Assembly: GCF_026191675.1 (NCBI RefSeq)
Contig: NZ_JAKRRY010000008.1
Span: forward strand, 1-64,000
Direction: 5' to 3'
Length of the DNA: 64,000 nucleotides
Source: Vibrio qingdaonensis
GTDB taxonomy: Bacteria; Pseudomonadota; Gammaproteobacteria; Enterobacterales; Vibrionaceae
In this document: in pieces, positions 1 to 8,820 of the stretch
How the letters are laid out: every line of letters starts with the position of its first letter
Numbering within the stretch: the stretch's first letter is position 1
The notes under the pieces: generated by a model
Database searches by the model: none
Told to the model about the DNA's origin: nothing
The model's input: the letters and a program-made list of their open reading frames with translations, nothing else
Translations under genes and position numbers: made by a program

Positions 1-97
1 AACGCACTGGGCTTTGTTGTATTTAACACCATATATTAGGGTGCGGTTTACGATTGAAACACGAGAATCTAATAACGAATGTCTGATAACGATTCAG

Positions 98-1732
98 TTA
101 AGGTGCCGCCGTTACGTAACAGACCTCATAATTAAGGTTAAGCTCGTTAAATACCTTCATCCAGCGCTTCTGATTATCTTGAAGCCTATCTCCCGGTCCT
201 TTAACTTCACACCAGAACCACTGATTACCTTTGAACGCAATAAGATCGGGCATGCCGGCTTGATACGTTTTTAGATCAATCAGCATAGTTTTAAACAAAG
301 CGGCGAGAACGGCGTTAGGAATGGTGGTGATCGCCAGCTCTATCCACTCTTTCTCAACCACATCCCAAGCGACAAATGGATTTTGCAGCCCGTATTTATC
401 ATCAATTATCGAAGTAAATTGACGGATTCCCGATGTTCGAATCTCTGCTAGTCGAGCGTCGATTATGTGTCTACGTTTTGTTTTAAAGCTATCGCGGTAT
501 AGGTCGAGTGGCTGGCGTTGATAAGGATTGATAAAAGCACCGTCGACCGGAGCAAAGATAATATCCCAAAAAGCGAGACCAAATAGGGTGTTCAGAAAGT
601 GATTTTCTAGATAAAAAGTCTGCCAACCCTCACTAGCTAACGAGTCGAGAACTGCCCATTCGACACGTTGAGTACTCATATCTAACGTTACGGTTCGTTC
701 TGGGATAGGGAATACCACCGGTTTGGGGTGAGAGGTATTGAGTTTCTTTGCGACGTGAGCGGCAAGGCGAAGGCCAATCTCTTGTTCAGGTACGCTTTTC
801 GGATGTTCTAGTATCGATGTAACAAATGATTGGGCCTCAAGGAAATGTTCTTGTTTAAGGCACATCCTAGCGCAACGTTCTCGTGCTGGTGGTAACTCGG
901 TTTGTTTTAATAATTGGATAGCTTGATCATAATTGTTGAGACGTTCCAAATCTCGACCTACAGCGTTAATCAGTTTACCCGCGAGTCGAGTAGGATAGCT
1001 ACCCATCGTTGTAGGGATATGTAGGGAAAACTCTGTCAGAGACCTCTCGCATGCTTTATCGATATCTTTATACTGTGCCAATAACGCGTGAAGCGTCATC
1101 GTCGTATCAATATCTTCTCTTTTATTAAACATGCGAGTATTGGGTGAGATTTCATAGTTTTCAAAACGATGAACGCCAAGATCGTTGAGTACGAATTGCG
1201 CAAACTCTTGATGTTGGTTACCAAAAAAAAGTAGACAGAACAGCTTGAGCTTGTCGTTATCGACTAACCGGAGTGTTGTAAAAGGAAGATTGAGCGGTGG
1301 ATGGTCACTAAGTGCTGAAAGTTGTCGCAGGAGTTCCGGTTTGCGTGCCGTTTTCGGTAGCTCTGGAAAAAAAGACAAAATTTCGGCTTTAGTAAGCAAT
1401 GTGCGCGCCAAGGTTACTACGTCAATATTCGTCGTATTAATGAATTGCTCGTTCACCAACTCGTCGATGCAATTATTCATTGAGCTGAGTTCAGAGTAGT
1501 GCAACTTGTCACTACGAAACCATTCCCCTTTTCGTGTCATTAACCGTATGAGTAGACATTGCGCATCTTCTGTTAGCGCTCGAAAACGCACTAACCAAAG
1601 GTGCTCTTCATGATGAAGAAGGTCAGCATATAAATGTTCTACATGGATTAAAAGTTTTTGAAAATTAGCTAGATAATATTTAGGCGCAAGCGTAATTTGA
1701 GATGATATTGACACGGGCACCCTTACGGACAC
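98..1732 (-). CDS. VRR-NUC / FAN1-family nuclease-like protein
   Basis: A 544-residue protein whose last ~120 residues carry a PD-(D/E)XK nuclease core of the VRR-NUC type: GMPDLIAF, then FWCEVKGPGDRLQDNQKRWM, giving the D, E-x-K and Q of the active site. The rest is helical and has the layout of bacterial FAN1-like proteins, which are structure-specific nucleases linked to DNA repair (family knowledge). The stop lies at the left edge of the window. The start given is a GTG without a convincing Shine-Dalgarno, so the true N-terminus may differ by some residues. It is divergent from aroG, with about 440 bases between. The domain call is firm; the cellular role is inferred. Confidence 0.8.
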   Translation of the reverse strand: MSVRVPVSISSQITLAPKYYLANFQKLLIHVEHLYADLLHHEEHLWLVRFRALTEDAQCLLIRLMTRKGEWFRSDKLHYSELSSMNNCIDELVNEQFINTTNIDVVTLARTLLTKAEILSFFPELPKTARKPELLRQLSALSDHPPLNLPFTTLRLVDNDKLKLFCLLFFGNQHQEFAQFVLNDLGVHRFENYEISPNTRMFNKREDIDTTMTLHALLAQYKDIDKACERSLTEFSLHIPTTMGSYPTRLAGKLINAVGRDLERLNNYDQAIQLLKQTELPPARERCARMCLKQEHFLEAQSFVTSILEHPKSVPEQEIGLRLAAHVAKKLNTSHPKPVVFPIPERTVTLDMSTQRVEWAVLDSLASEGWQTFYLENHFLNTLFGLAFWDIIFAPVDGAFINPYQRQPLDLYRDSFKTKRRHIIDARLAEIRTSGIRQFTSIIDDKYGLQNPFVAWDVVEKEWIELAITTIPNAVLAALFKTMLIDLKTYQAGMPDLIAFKGNQWFWCEVKGPGDRLQDNQKRWMKVFNELNLNYEVCYVTAAP

Positions 1733-2171
1733 TTGAAGATATGAATTAACGTCCGAACTACTATGTAAGTGTTCAAAACAGAGAGTACGGTACTAACTGG
1801 TCGAACACACATCGTAGCGCCAAACTGAACGGTTCTCAAGTAGAGTTGTGGTGACCATTGCAAGCTCATGGCAGTGTCGTGATAGACGCATTCGAGCAAT
1901 GGTTGGAACATATGTTTTGTCGCGGTTAACAAATAATTATTTGTTCGGCAGGGTATAACTGGTGAATTATTAGTCACTTAAGGTGTACATAGTTCTTTAC
2001 GTTGCGTCATTAATTAAAAACAGGTGGTAAATTTGCCTTTTTTTAAAATTAATGATTGCACTATTTGCTGCAAGCAGATAAGTTACCAACAAAGAGCACG
2101 ACATAAGTCACATAATGGAGTGTACATCGTGCTTGATAGTCGTAGATACAAAGAATAGGAAGAAGTAAGCA
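1733..2171. other. Intergenic region upstream of aroG
   Basis: About 440 bases between the divergent nuclease gene and aroG. Short open frames here have no ribosome site or protein-like composition. The stretch nearest aroG is AT-rich and probably holds its promoter. One TyrR-like half-match is listed separately. Nothing else is evident. Confidence 0.5.
1984..2001 (+). promoter_or_regulatory. Possible TyrR box upstream of aroG
   Basis: The sequence TGTACA-N6-TTTACG resembles the TyrR box TGTAAA-N6-TTTACA with two mismatches. It lies about 170 bases before aroG. TyrR represses DAHP synthase genes in enteric bacteria. The match is weak and could be chance. Confidence 0.3.
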
Positions 2172-3224
2172 ATGTTCCAAACTGATGATGTAAGAATTAA
2201 TAAAGTAAAAGAACTCCTACCGCCAGTCGCGGTACTAGAGAAATTTCCAGCGACAGAAGTTGCTTCTTCGACAACCTTTAATGCACGCCAAGCGATTCAT
2301 AATATTTTGTCCGGTGATGACGATAGACTACTTGTGATCGTTGGCCCTTGTTCTATTCACGATACGGAAGCGGCAGTAGAGTATGGCAAACGCCTTAAAA
2401 CGCTACGTGATGAGCTTGGCGACAAACTGGAAATCGTTATGCGTGTGTATTTTGAAAAGCCACGTACGACGGTTGGTTGGAAGGGCTTGATCAACGACCC
2501 ATACCTTAATGATACCTTTAAAATTAACGATGGCCTGCGAATGGCTCGTAAACTTTTGCTCGACTTGACGGATATGGGCATGCCGACGGCGAGTGAATTC
2601 CTTGATATGATCACACCTCAATATGTGGGTGATTTAATCAGCTGGGGTGCCATTGGTGCTCGTACCACGGAGTCGCAAGTTCACCGTGAATTGGCTTCAG
2701 GTATTTCTTGTCCAGTTGGGTTTAAAAACGGTACTGATGGTAACATCAAGATCGCTTCAGACGCTATTCGTTCTGCAAGCGCCTCTCACCACTTTTTATC
2801 CGTTACTAAATTTGGACACTCTGCGATTATCGAAACTGCAGGCAACAAAGACTGTCACTTGATTTTACGTGGCGGAAAAGAGCCTAACTATAGCGCAGAA
2901 CACGTCAGTGCTATTAAAGATGAACTCTCGGCTTCTGGTTTACCTAAAAAGGTTATGATTGATTTTAGCCATGCGAACAGTTCGAAACAGTTTTCTCGTC
3001 AGAAGGTTGTTTCTGAAGATGTATCCGCACAACTTGCCGCTGGAGAAGACGCTATTTTTGGTGTGATGATCGAATCTCACCTTGAAGAAGGGCGTCAAGA
3101 TCTTGTTGATGGCGTTGCGGCTAAGTATGGTCAATCTATTACCGATGCGTGCATTGGCTGGAATGACACAGAAGCGGTACTTCGTCAGTTAGCAGACGCA
3201 GTTGTTGCGCGTCGTAATGCATGA
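2172..3224 (+). CDS. aroG: 3-deoxy-7-phosphoheptulonate (DAHP) synthase, AroG type
   Basis: First enzyme of the shikimate pathway: condenses phosphoenolpyruvate with erythrose 4-phosphate to DAHP in the cytoplasm. At 350 residues it has the exact class I length and is collinear with E. coli AroG as I recall it: DDxRI near the N-terminus, the GPCSIHD metal/substrate loop, EKPRTTVGWKGLINDP, GARTTESQVHRELASG, PVGFKNGTDG, LRGGKEPNY and IDFSHANSSKQ. The N-terminal DDVRINKVKELLPPVAVLEKFPAT segment matches the Phe-sensitive isozyme better than AroF or AroH. AGGAAG sits a few bases before the ATG. A clear terminator follows, so it is probably monocistronic. Confidence 0.95.
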   Translation: MFQTDDVRINKVKELLPPVAVLEKFPATEVASSTTFNARQAIHNILSGDDDRLLVIVGPCSIHDTEAAVEYGKRLKTLRDELGDKLEIVMRVYFEKPRTTVGWKGLINDPYLNDTFKINDGLRMARKLLLDLTDMGMPTASEFLDMITPQYVGDLISWGAIGARTTESQVHRELASGISCPVGFKNGTDGNIKIASDAIRSASASHHFLSVTKFGHSAIIETAGNKDCHLILRGGKEPNYSAEHVSAIKDELSASGLPKKVMIDFSHANSSKQFSRQKVVSEDVSAQLAAGEDAIFGVMIESHLEEGRQDLVDGVAAKYGQSITDACIGWNDTEAVLRQLADAVVARRNA

Positions 3225-3281
3225 AGAAAAAGCGGTGACTAGTTTGGTCTGCTAAACCGATTAACTAGAAACCGGCGAACG

Positions 3282-3310
3282 AAGCCTCTACTACCATAGA
3301 GGCTTTTTTA
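3282..3310 (+). terminator. Rho-independent terminator after aroG
   Basis: Nine-base perfect stem (AAGCCTCTA / TAGAGGCTT), six-base loop and a T-run. Confidence 0.85.
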
Positions 3311-3370
3311 TTTGATATTTACCGTATGTCATGTTTTAATTTTGCATTGATAATATGACTAGGACAAATA

Positions 3371-3796
3371 ATGAACAAGCATACTAGTACTTTAGTGGCG
3401 GCATTGGCTCTTGTTTGCACATTGCCGGTGACAAATTCAGCTGTCGCTGCGCGAACAAACGACGTTTTTTCGTCGGAAGCATTATGCAAGGCGGGATTAG
3501 CATTGGCTCTAGATAAGCAACCTAGAGGGATTAATGCAAGAGGTGGCAAGCATTCTCAAGTCTTGCTGTCACTCAAAAAAGGCGGGAATGACTGGGATTA
3601 CCGTTGTGATGTTAACCGTGGTTCAAAAACGATGAAGTTAGAAGCTAGGGACATGAAACGCAATGATGCCTATCTGAAACAGGCCATTCGCTATGACGTG
3701 AACAATGGGGGGCGCTCGGTCGAAGTGAAGATGAAAAGACGTAAAGGCAGCATTAAGACTGAGCAATACCAAGCGGTACAGCTTAATAATAGTTAG
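3371..3796 (+). CDS. Small secreted protein of unknown function
   Basis: A 141-residue protein with a typical signal peptide: MNKH, a hydrophobic core LVAALALVCTLPVT and a likely signal peptidase I site after AVA. The mature part is basic and has two cysteines (one near ALCKAG, one in WDYRCD), suggesting one disulfide in the periplasm. AGGACAA precedes the ATG at suitable spacing. I do not recognise the family. It stands alone between the aroG terminator and the convergent channel gene. Confidence 0.65.
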   Translation: MNKHTSTLVAALALVCTLPVTNSAVAARTNDVFSSEALCKAGLALALDKQPRGINARGGKHSQVLLSLKKGGNDWDYRCDVNRGSKTMKLEARDMKRNDAYLKQAIRYDVNNGGRSVEVKMKRRKGSIKTEQYQAVQLNNS

Positions 3797-3871
3797 TCGT
3801 GCGACGTAATGACATTAGCCGAAAATGAATAAGAGGTGATTCAGGCTCGCTTGTTATTGGTAGAGTGTGAT

Positions 3872-3911
3872 AGCTCAAGAAAGGGACGTTATAACTTCGC
3901 TTTCTTGAGCT
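3872..3911. repeat. Inverted repeat between convergent genes
   Basis: Perfect 12-base arms AGCTCAAGAAAG and CTTTCTTGAGCT separated by 16 bases. It lies between two convergent genes. Neither side has a T-run, so it is at best a weak bidirectional terminator or an mRNA-end hairpin. Confidence 0.45.
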
Positions 3912-3958
3912 GAAACATGTGGTTGTCATGGCCTCAATAACTGACTAGTGCAATCAAA

Positions 3959-5089
3959 CTATTTGCTTATGATTGAGTTTGGAAAGGTCGGGTTGTTATT
4001 GATGACGTCTGGGTTTTCGGACAACACCTTTGGGTCAAACTTCAACGTTTGAGTAGGGTAGGCGATGTCAGCTTCATGCTTATGAATAATTGCCATAATC
4101 TGCAGGAGTACATCCTGTTTTACTTCATGGTAGCGTGCCCAGTTTACCGTCTTCGTAAACGCGTAAACAAAGAAATTGAGCGATGAAGTACCAAAGGAAT
4201 CGAAGTTAACCATTAACGTTTGTTTGCTGTCGATATCGCGATGGTTTTCTAGCATCGTTTTGATCTCACCGACAATAACACTGACTTTGTCGCCATCGTC
4301 ATACCGAAGCCCAATCGTCTCAAAGATGCGGCGATTAAGCATACGAGACGGGTTCTCAACAACAATGTTACTAAATACAGAGTTTGGGACGTAGAGGGGT
4401 CTCTTATCAAACGTACGAATAATGGTCATTCGCCAACCAATTCTTTCTACTGTCCCTTCAATATTGCGATCAGGAGAGCGAATCCAATCACCGACCTTAA
4501 AAGGACGGTCGAAATAAATCATCATGCCGCCAAAAAAGTTTGAGAGTAGATCTTTCGCGGCAAGACCAACAATCAAACCACCGACACCACCGAACGTAAG
4601 TAGACCGGATAAGCTAAGTCCTAAAGATTGCATCACCGTTAAGATGCCGATCGTAAGGAAGAACAGTCTAGCGACCTTAGCAATGGCTTGGACTGTGGTT
4701 TCGTCTCGTTTCTTTTGTGCGAGAACGTGTGTTTCGACGTTTTGAATGAGACGAAGTGAAATCCAAATGAAGATGGCGATAACAAGCAGTAAATCGACTT
4801 GTCCAATCCACTGACTATCAATTTCAGAGTGCGCGGAAATAATTAGGCCGATAGAAATCGTCGCCGGCCATAGCCAAATTAACGCGCTAATCGGTGAACG
4901 AACCGCTCGGATAAGGAGATCGTCCCATTCTAAATGGGTGTGTTGCGCTAATACTTCAATACGTCGATAGATCACTCGCCATGCAATCCAAGCAATGAAA
5001 CTCGACACTGTGATTAATAGGACATTACTTAACCAATCATAACCGAATGATTGTATGTAATTCTGTAGAACATCCATGGAGCTGTTCAT
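3959..5089 (-). CDS. ynaI: Mechanosensitive ion channel, MscS superfamily, YnaI type
   Basis: Inner-membrane channel of 376 residues that opens under membrane tension in hypo-osmotic shock (family knowledge). Four to five hydrophobic segments precede the pore-lining helix and beta domain: GGVGGLIVGLAAKDLLSNFFGGMMIYFDRPFKVGDWI followed by GTVERIGWR, RPLYVPNSVFSNIVVENPSR and a vestibule domain. These blocks match E. coli YnaI closely as I recall it, and the length is close to YnaI rather than the shorter MscS. An alternative start four codons inside (MDVLQ) is possible. It converges on the small secreted protein. Confidence 0.88.
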   Translation of the reverse strand: MNSSMDVLQNYIQSFGYDWLSNVLLITVSSFIAWIAWRVIYRRIEVLAQHTHLEWDDLLIRAVRSPISALIWLWPATISIGLIISAHSEIDSQWIGQVDLLLVIAIFIWISLRLIQNVETHVLAQKKRDETTVQAIAKVARLFFLTIGILTVMQSLGLSLSGLLTFGGVGGLIVGLAAKDLLSNFFGGMMIYFDRPFKVGDWIRSPDRNIEGTVERIGWRMTIIRTFDKRPLYVPNSVFSNIVVENPSRMLNRRIFETIGLRYDDGDKVSVIVGEIKTMLENHRDIDSKQTLMVNFDSFGTSSLNFFVYAFTKTVNWARYHEVKQDVLLQIMAIIHKHEADIAYPTQTLKFDPKVLSENPDVINNNPTFPNSIISK

Positions 5090-5355
5090 AGGGATAAGAC
5101 ACCTTGTTTGAATTTCGGCCTTCGCTAGTGAGTGTAGAGTCTATCGAAGGTTTGAATAGTCAGATAATACGGGATATTTAGGCGGTTTTGTATTGAGTCA
5201 CTGTATTTTATTCGTTTTAGTGTCCTTTGGGTATTTTAGGATAGAGCGCAAGCAACGGCCGGTCAGTGGAAAGGAAGCAATGAAGAGAGGAACACTACGC
5301 TGTACGTGAGAGAGAGAACAGGCTGAGTTTATACAGCCTGGTTAGAGGTGATGTT

Positions 5356-6495
5356 TTATTGATTGAATAGCGGTAAGAACTCATCATAGCCAAGTTGGGC
5401 GAGCTTTGACTTAGGAATAAACTTCATCGCCGCGGAGTTCATGCAATAACGTAGCCCGGTAGGTTTAGGTCCATCTTTAAAGACATGCCCAAGGTGAGAA
5501 TCGCCGATACGGCTTCTTACTTCTGTGCGTGGGTAAATCAATTTAAAATCCGTTGTCGTGACAACATACTTATCACTAATTGGTTTCGTAAAGCTTGGCC
5601 ATCCGGTACCCGATTTATATTTGTCGGTCGATGAAAACAGCGGTTCTCCAGTCACGATATCGACGTAAATACCTTCTTGTTTGTTATCCCAATAAGGGTT
5701 GTCAAATGGTCGCTCAGTTCCGTCTTCTTGTGTGACGTAAAACTGCAGCGGCGTTAACGCCTTTTTGATGGTTTCTTCTGAAGGTTTCTGATACCGCTTG
5801 GCATTGGCACTGCCATTTTTATTATCAATCAGCATCCTTAATGTCATAGGCATTTCTTGGCGATTTTCGCCAAAGATCTCATCCAAGTATTGGTCTCTAC
5901 CTGAGTTATAGCGGTAGTACTTATATTTGAGGCTACTTTTTTTGTAGTAGTCCTGATGATACTCTTCTGCGGGCCAAAATTGAGTGTAAGCGATCAGTTC
6001 TGTCGCGAGTGGTTTTTTGAAAATACCTAACGATTCAATGTCTGACATAAAGTCTATCGCGACCTGTTTTTGTTCGTCGTTATGATAGAAAATAGCGGGC
6101 CTATATTGGGGCCCTCGGTCGACGAAGGACCCTTTACTGTCGGTTGGATCAATGTGTCGGAAAAATTGGTCTAGGACGTTTTCGTAGCTGACAACATCCG
6201 TATCATAGGTTACCTGAATGACTTCGATATGCCCTGATTTACCGCTCGATACTTGTCTATAGGTTGGGTTTTCAAGATCGCCTCCTGCGTAACCGGATAC
6301 TACGCTGATCACACCAGGTAGTTTTTCTAAGTCAGATTCCGTACACCAGAAACAGCCACCAGCTAGCGTGGCGATATCCGTACTTTTAGCCGCGACTGCC
6401 TTTGTTGAGTCAGCATTGCCGGGTTGGCTTGTCAGTAGGAACACCAGCGGAGTAGCTAATACTGCTGCGGCTAATAGTTTTGAAAATGTTTTCAT
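5356..6495 (-). CDS. msrAB: Periplasmic bifunctional methionine sulfoxide reductase MsrA-MsrB
   Basis: Repairs both S and R epimers of methionine sulfoxide in oxidised proteins. Signal peptide at residues 1-29, then an MsrA domain (~40-190) with the catalytic GGCFWCTES and SGYAGG, then an MsrB domain (~235-375) with TGWPSF, LGHVF and catalytic [11 protein letters not shown]. The MsrB part lacks the two CxxC pairs that bind zinc in many MsrBs ([11 protein letters not shown] is found where the first pair would be), so it is the zinc-free form. The fusion order A-B resembles Neisseria PilB without its thioredoxin-like domain. The signal peptide places it in the periplasm, where it needs an electron donor not seen here. 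Confidence 0.92.
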   Translation of the reverse strand: MKTFSKLLAAAVLATPLVFLLTSQPGNADSTKAVAAKSTDIATLAGGCFWCTESDLEKLPGVISVVSGYAGGDLENPTYRQVSSGKSGHIEVIQVTYDTDVVSYENVLDQFFRHIDPTDSKGSFVDRGPQYRPAIFYHNDEQKQVAIDFMSDIESLGIFKKPLATELIAYTQFWPAEEYHQDYYKKSSLKYKYYRYNSGRDQYLDEIFGENRQEMPMTLRMLIDNKNGSANAKRYQKPSEETIKKALTPLQFYVTQEDGTERPFDNPYWDNKQEGIYVDIVTGEPLFSSTDKYKSGTGWPSFTKPISDKYVVTTTDFKLIYPRTEVRSRIGDSHLGHVFKDGPKPTGLRYCMNSAAMKFIPKSKLAQLGYDEFLPLFNQ

Positions 6496-6831
6496 AAAGA
6501 CCTCAATCGCTTAAACATCATATTGTTCGGTTAATAAGACAGGGCCACGAAGCAAAAAATTTCAACCGTTGTGAAAATAGTACGCGGTTTTTACGCGCTT
6601 AATTTTACGCGCTTATAGTGCTGCGTACGTAGAACCTAGATAAAAAGAACAATACTTTCTCGTCACTCTGCTTTGTTGTGATTGTATTTTTTCTAAATAA
6701 AGTAGGTTCGAGTAGCAATCTTAGAAGTAGGGATGTTAAAGTGGAACCGTTGATGTTGGGGAGTAACAACGAATAGAGCTTCCCAATGATGGTCGTAATA
6801 ACACAGTAATATGAATCGCTTAGAGGCAGAT
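6496..6831. other. Intergenic region between msrAB and osmC-like gene
   Basis: About 335 bases between divergent genes. A short direct repeat TTTTACGCGCTTA occurs twice (about 6590-6617). No gene or clear regulator site was recognised; promoters for both neighbours should lie here. Confidence 0.45.
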
Positions 6832-7230
6832 ATGCAAGCAGAAGTAAAATGGGTTGAAGGATTTAAGTTTTTAGCAGAATCCCAATCTGGTCATGCTATG
6901 GTAATGGATGGCAGTGGCGGCAAAAGTGCACCTAGCCCTATGGAAATGGTGTTAATGGCTGCTGGTGGATGTAGCTCTGTTGATGTTGTTGATGGTTTAA
7001 AAAGTGCGAGTCAGAACGTGACAGGCTGTGTTGCTAAGCTGTCTAGTGTTCGACGTGACATGGCACCAAAGATTTTTACTCAAATCAATATTCATTTTGA
7101 AGTCAGTGGCGAACAACTTGATCCGGCGATTGTGGCTAAAGTCGCGAAGGACTCATTGGAGAAGTACTGCTCAGTATGCTTGATGTTGGGCGAAGGTGTT
7201 GAGATGACCCACAGTTGGGAAATTATCTAG
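6832..7230 (+). CDS. OsmC/Ohr-family protein, YhfA-like
   Basis: A 132-residue OsmC-fold protein. Visible blocks are PSPMEMVLMAAGGCSSVDVVDGL, with the first cysteine, and LEKYCSVCLMLGEGVEMTHSWEI, with the second. These match the YhfA-like branch of the thiol-dependent peroxidase family, which is small, cytoplasmic and linked to oxidative-stress protection. The start at the second ATG was chosen because AGAGG lies six bases before it and family members begin MQAEVKW-like; an upstream ATG at 6811 would add seven residues. It is followed after a short overlap zone by the DUF218 gene. Confidence 0.85.
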   Translation: MQAEVKWVEGFKFLAESQSGHAMVMDGSGGKSAPSPMEMVLMAAGGCSSVDVVDGLKSASQNVTGCVAKLSSVRRDMAPKIFTQINIHFEVSGEQLDPAIVAKVAKDSLEKYCSVCLMLGEGVEMTHSWEII

Positions 7231-7313
7231 TTACTCATAATAAAATTGATAACAGAACGACTCTAAAAGTGGTGGTGAACGTAAATAAACTTTTTACAGT
7301 GGACTCTAATACT

Positions 7314-8222
7314 ATGACCGCCACCGAGTTCGACGGTAACGCTGTTCAGAATAATAGACGAGAAAACCCGCAAACTAAATACGAAGCATTGCTCATTGTT
7401 CTGGGTAAACGTCTGAACAATGACCAACTTACGGCAGAAGGTGTTTCGAGAGTAGACGCGTTGATAAAGTACGTCTTAGAAAATGACTGTTCTAAGACGA
7501 TTATTGCCTTTTGTGGCGGTATAACGGCTGATCAAACGATGTCTGAATCTCAAGCTATGTACCAGTACTTTTGTCAGCAGTTGCCGGCGTTAGAACTATC
7601 GCTCCTTGGCGCGGTATTGCTTGAAGAGCAATCCACGAGTACGGTTGAAAATATCCAGCACTTATCTCAAGTTGTGATTAGCAGTGGTCTGCTCGTCCCC
7701 GGTTCCAGTATTCCGGTACGCTTTATTTCTAATGACTATCATCTAGAGCGGCTAATCGATATTCAGAACTATCTTGATGAACAAGGGCTGCTCAAACGGT
7801 TAGTGACGAAGTGCCGAATTCACGGACTAATGATGAAGATTGTTTATGACATATCTGATCATGTTGCGGTCCCTTATCCTCACCAGACCCCGCAGGGTTA
7901 TGCTTTCTTAGCCGCAGATGAATTAACGACTTATCGTGTATATTTAGAAGGAGTAAGGAATCACGTTTTTGAACGCCCACTCTCTGAAGTAAGAGAAATG
8001 CCGCTAAACACAGCTATGAAGGCATTATGCCATTTGAAAGAGTATGGTCGGCGTAATAATGACCAGCTTGTGTTTAGGTCTATTAAAATCTTAGACTCCG
8101 CTATTAAGTCGACGTGCCCGGAGTGTTCAACCCAAGTATTACGCGATAGCCTAGCGCAACTAGATAAAACATTGACTCTGTTAAATCGCTATCTTGACCC
8201 AGAAAATAACGTAAAGCGCTAG
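7314..8222 (+). CDS. ElyC/SanA/YdcF (DUF218) family protein
   Basis: About 302 residues. The N-terminal half has the DUF218 signature: YEALLIVLGKRL, then a helix, TIIAFCGGITADQTMSESQAMYQYF, and a later ERLIDIQNYL, the layout of YdcF-like proteins. There is no signal peptide or membrane helix, unlike ElyC or SanA, so it is probably cytoplasmic like YdcF. The C-terminal ~100 residues are unassigned. The start is uncertain: the frame is open back to an ATG at 7215 overlapping the OsmC stop, but the extra residues look non-conserved. Function of the family is poorly defined. Confidence 0.7.
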   Translation: MTATEFDGNAVQNNRRENPQTKYEALLIVLGKRLNNDQLTAEGVSRVDALIKYVLENDCSKTIIAFCGGITADQTMSESQAMYQYFCQQLPALELSLLGAVLLEEQSTSTVENIQHLSQVVISSGLLVPGSSIPVRFISNDYHLERLIDIQNYLDEQGLLKRLVTKCRIHGLMMKIVYDISDHVAVPYPHQTPQGYAFLAADELTTYRVYLEGVRNHVFERPLSEVREMPLNTAMKALCHLKEYGRRNNDQLVFRSIKILDSAIKSTCPECSTQVLRDSLAQLDKTLTLLNRYLDPENNVKR

Positions 8223-8403
8223 GACTGTTTTGGCATCGCCCTTAGCAATGAATAATTAGATTAATTACTCTGCTAAGAGCGTTAAAATTCGACAAGAAAT
8301 ACCTCTAACTTCATATAAATGCGAAAATAATTGCCAATTGAGTAGAAGCTCACCGATCCTGTTCTAAACTCACTATTAATTGAACTTTCGTTTAGCAAGT
8401 GGA

Positions 8404-8820
8404 ATGGTGATGGTAAACTTTTGGAATAGTCTCTCGGTAAAGCGAAAAATATTCTCACTAGTAATACTGCCTGTATTACTCATCCTTTATCTCGCGTTTA
8501 GACAAGTGACAACATTGAACACTCAATTAGCCAATTTGGAAAAAGTTGAAGAGCTAGTTGTGTTTTCTCAAGTCTTATCCGATCTTCAAACTAAAGCGCA
8601 TTTAGCGCGATTAACCAGTGACCCTGTTGAAACGACTGTACAATATGATCGACTTGTCACGTTGTCCGAATCGTTGTTTTCTGGCGAAGAGCTTGAACAC
8701 CTTCAAGGGCTTATTGCGGATTATCAGGAAAGCATCACCTCGATATCGGATGCGCAAGATGCTGAAGAAAAAAGGGAAATTGTTGAGTGGCAAGTCGATA
8801 CGTTTGGGCAAATTTTATGA
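8404..8820 (+). pseudogene. N-terminal fragment of a hybrid sensor kinase, ended by in-frame TGA
   Basis: About 138 codons beginning MVMVNFWNSLSVKRK, with one membrane helix (IFSLVILPVLLILYLAF) and a helical periplasmic start, then a TGA at 8818-8820. The next codon continues the same reading frame into 8821-11580, which begins in the middle of the sensor domain. This is therefore the 5' part of one ancestral gene split by a nonsense codon, not a separate gene. On its own it would be a membrane anchor with half a sensor domain. Confidence 0.75.

Noticed and set aside
1723..1977. 84-codon minus-strand frame upstream of the nuclease gene
   Set aside because: No ribosome site, unusual composition, and it runs into the nuclease start; likely chance.
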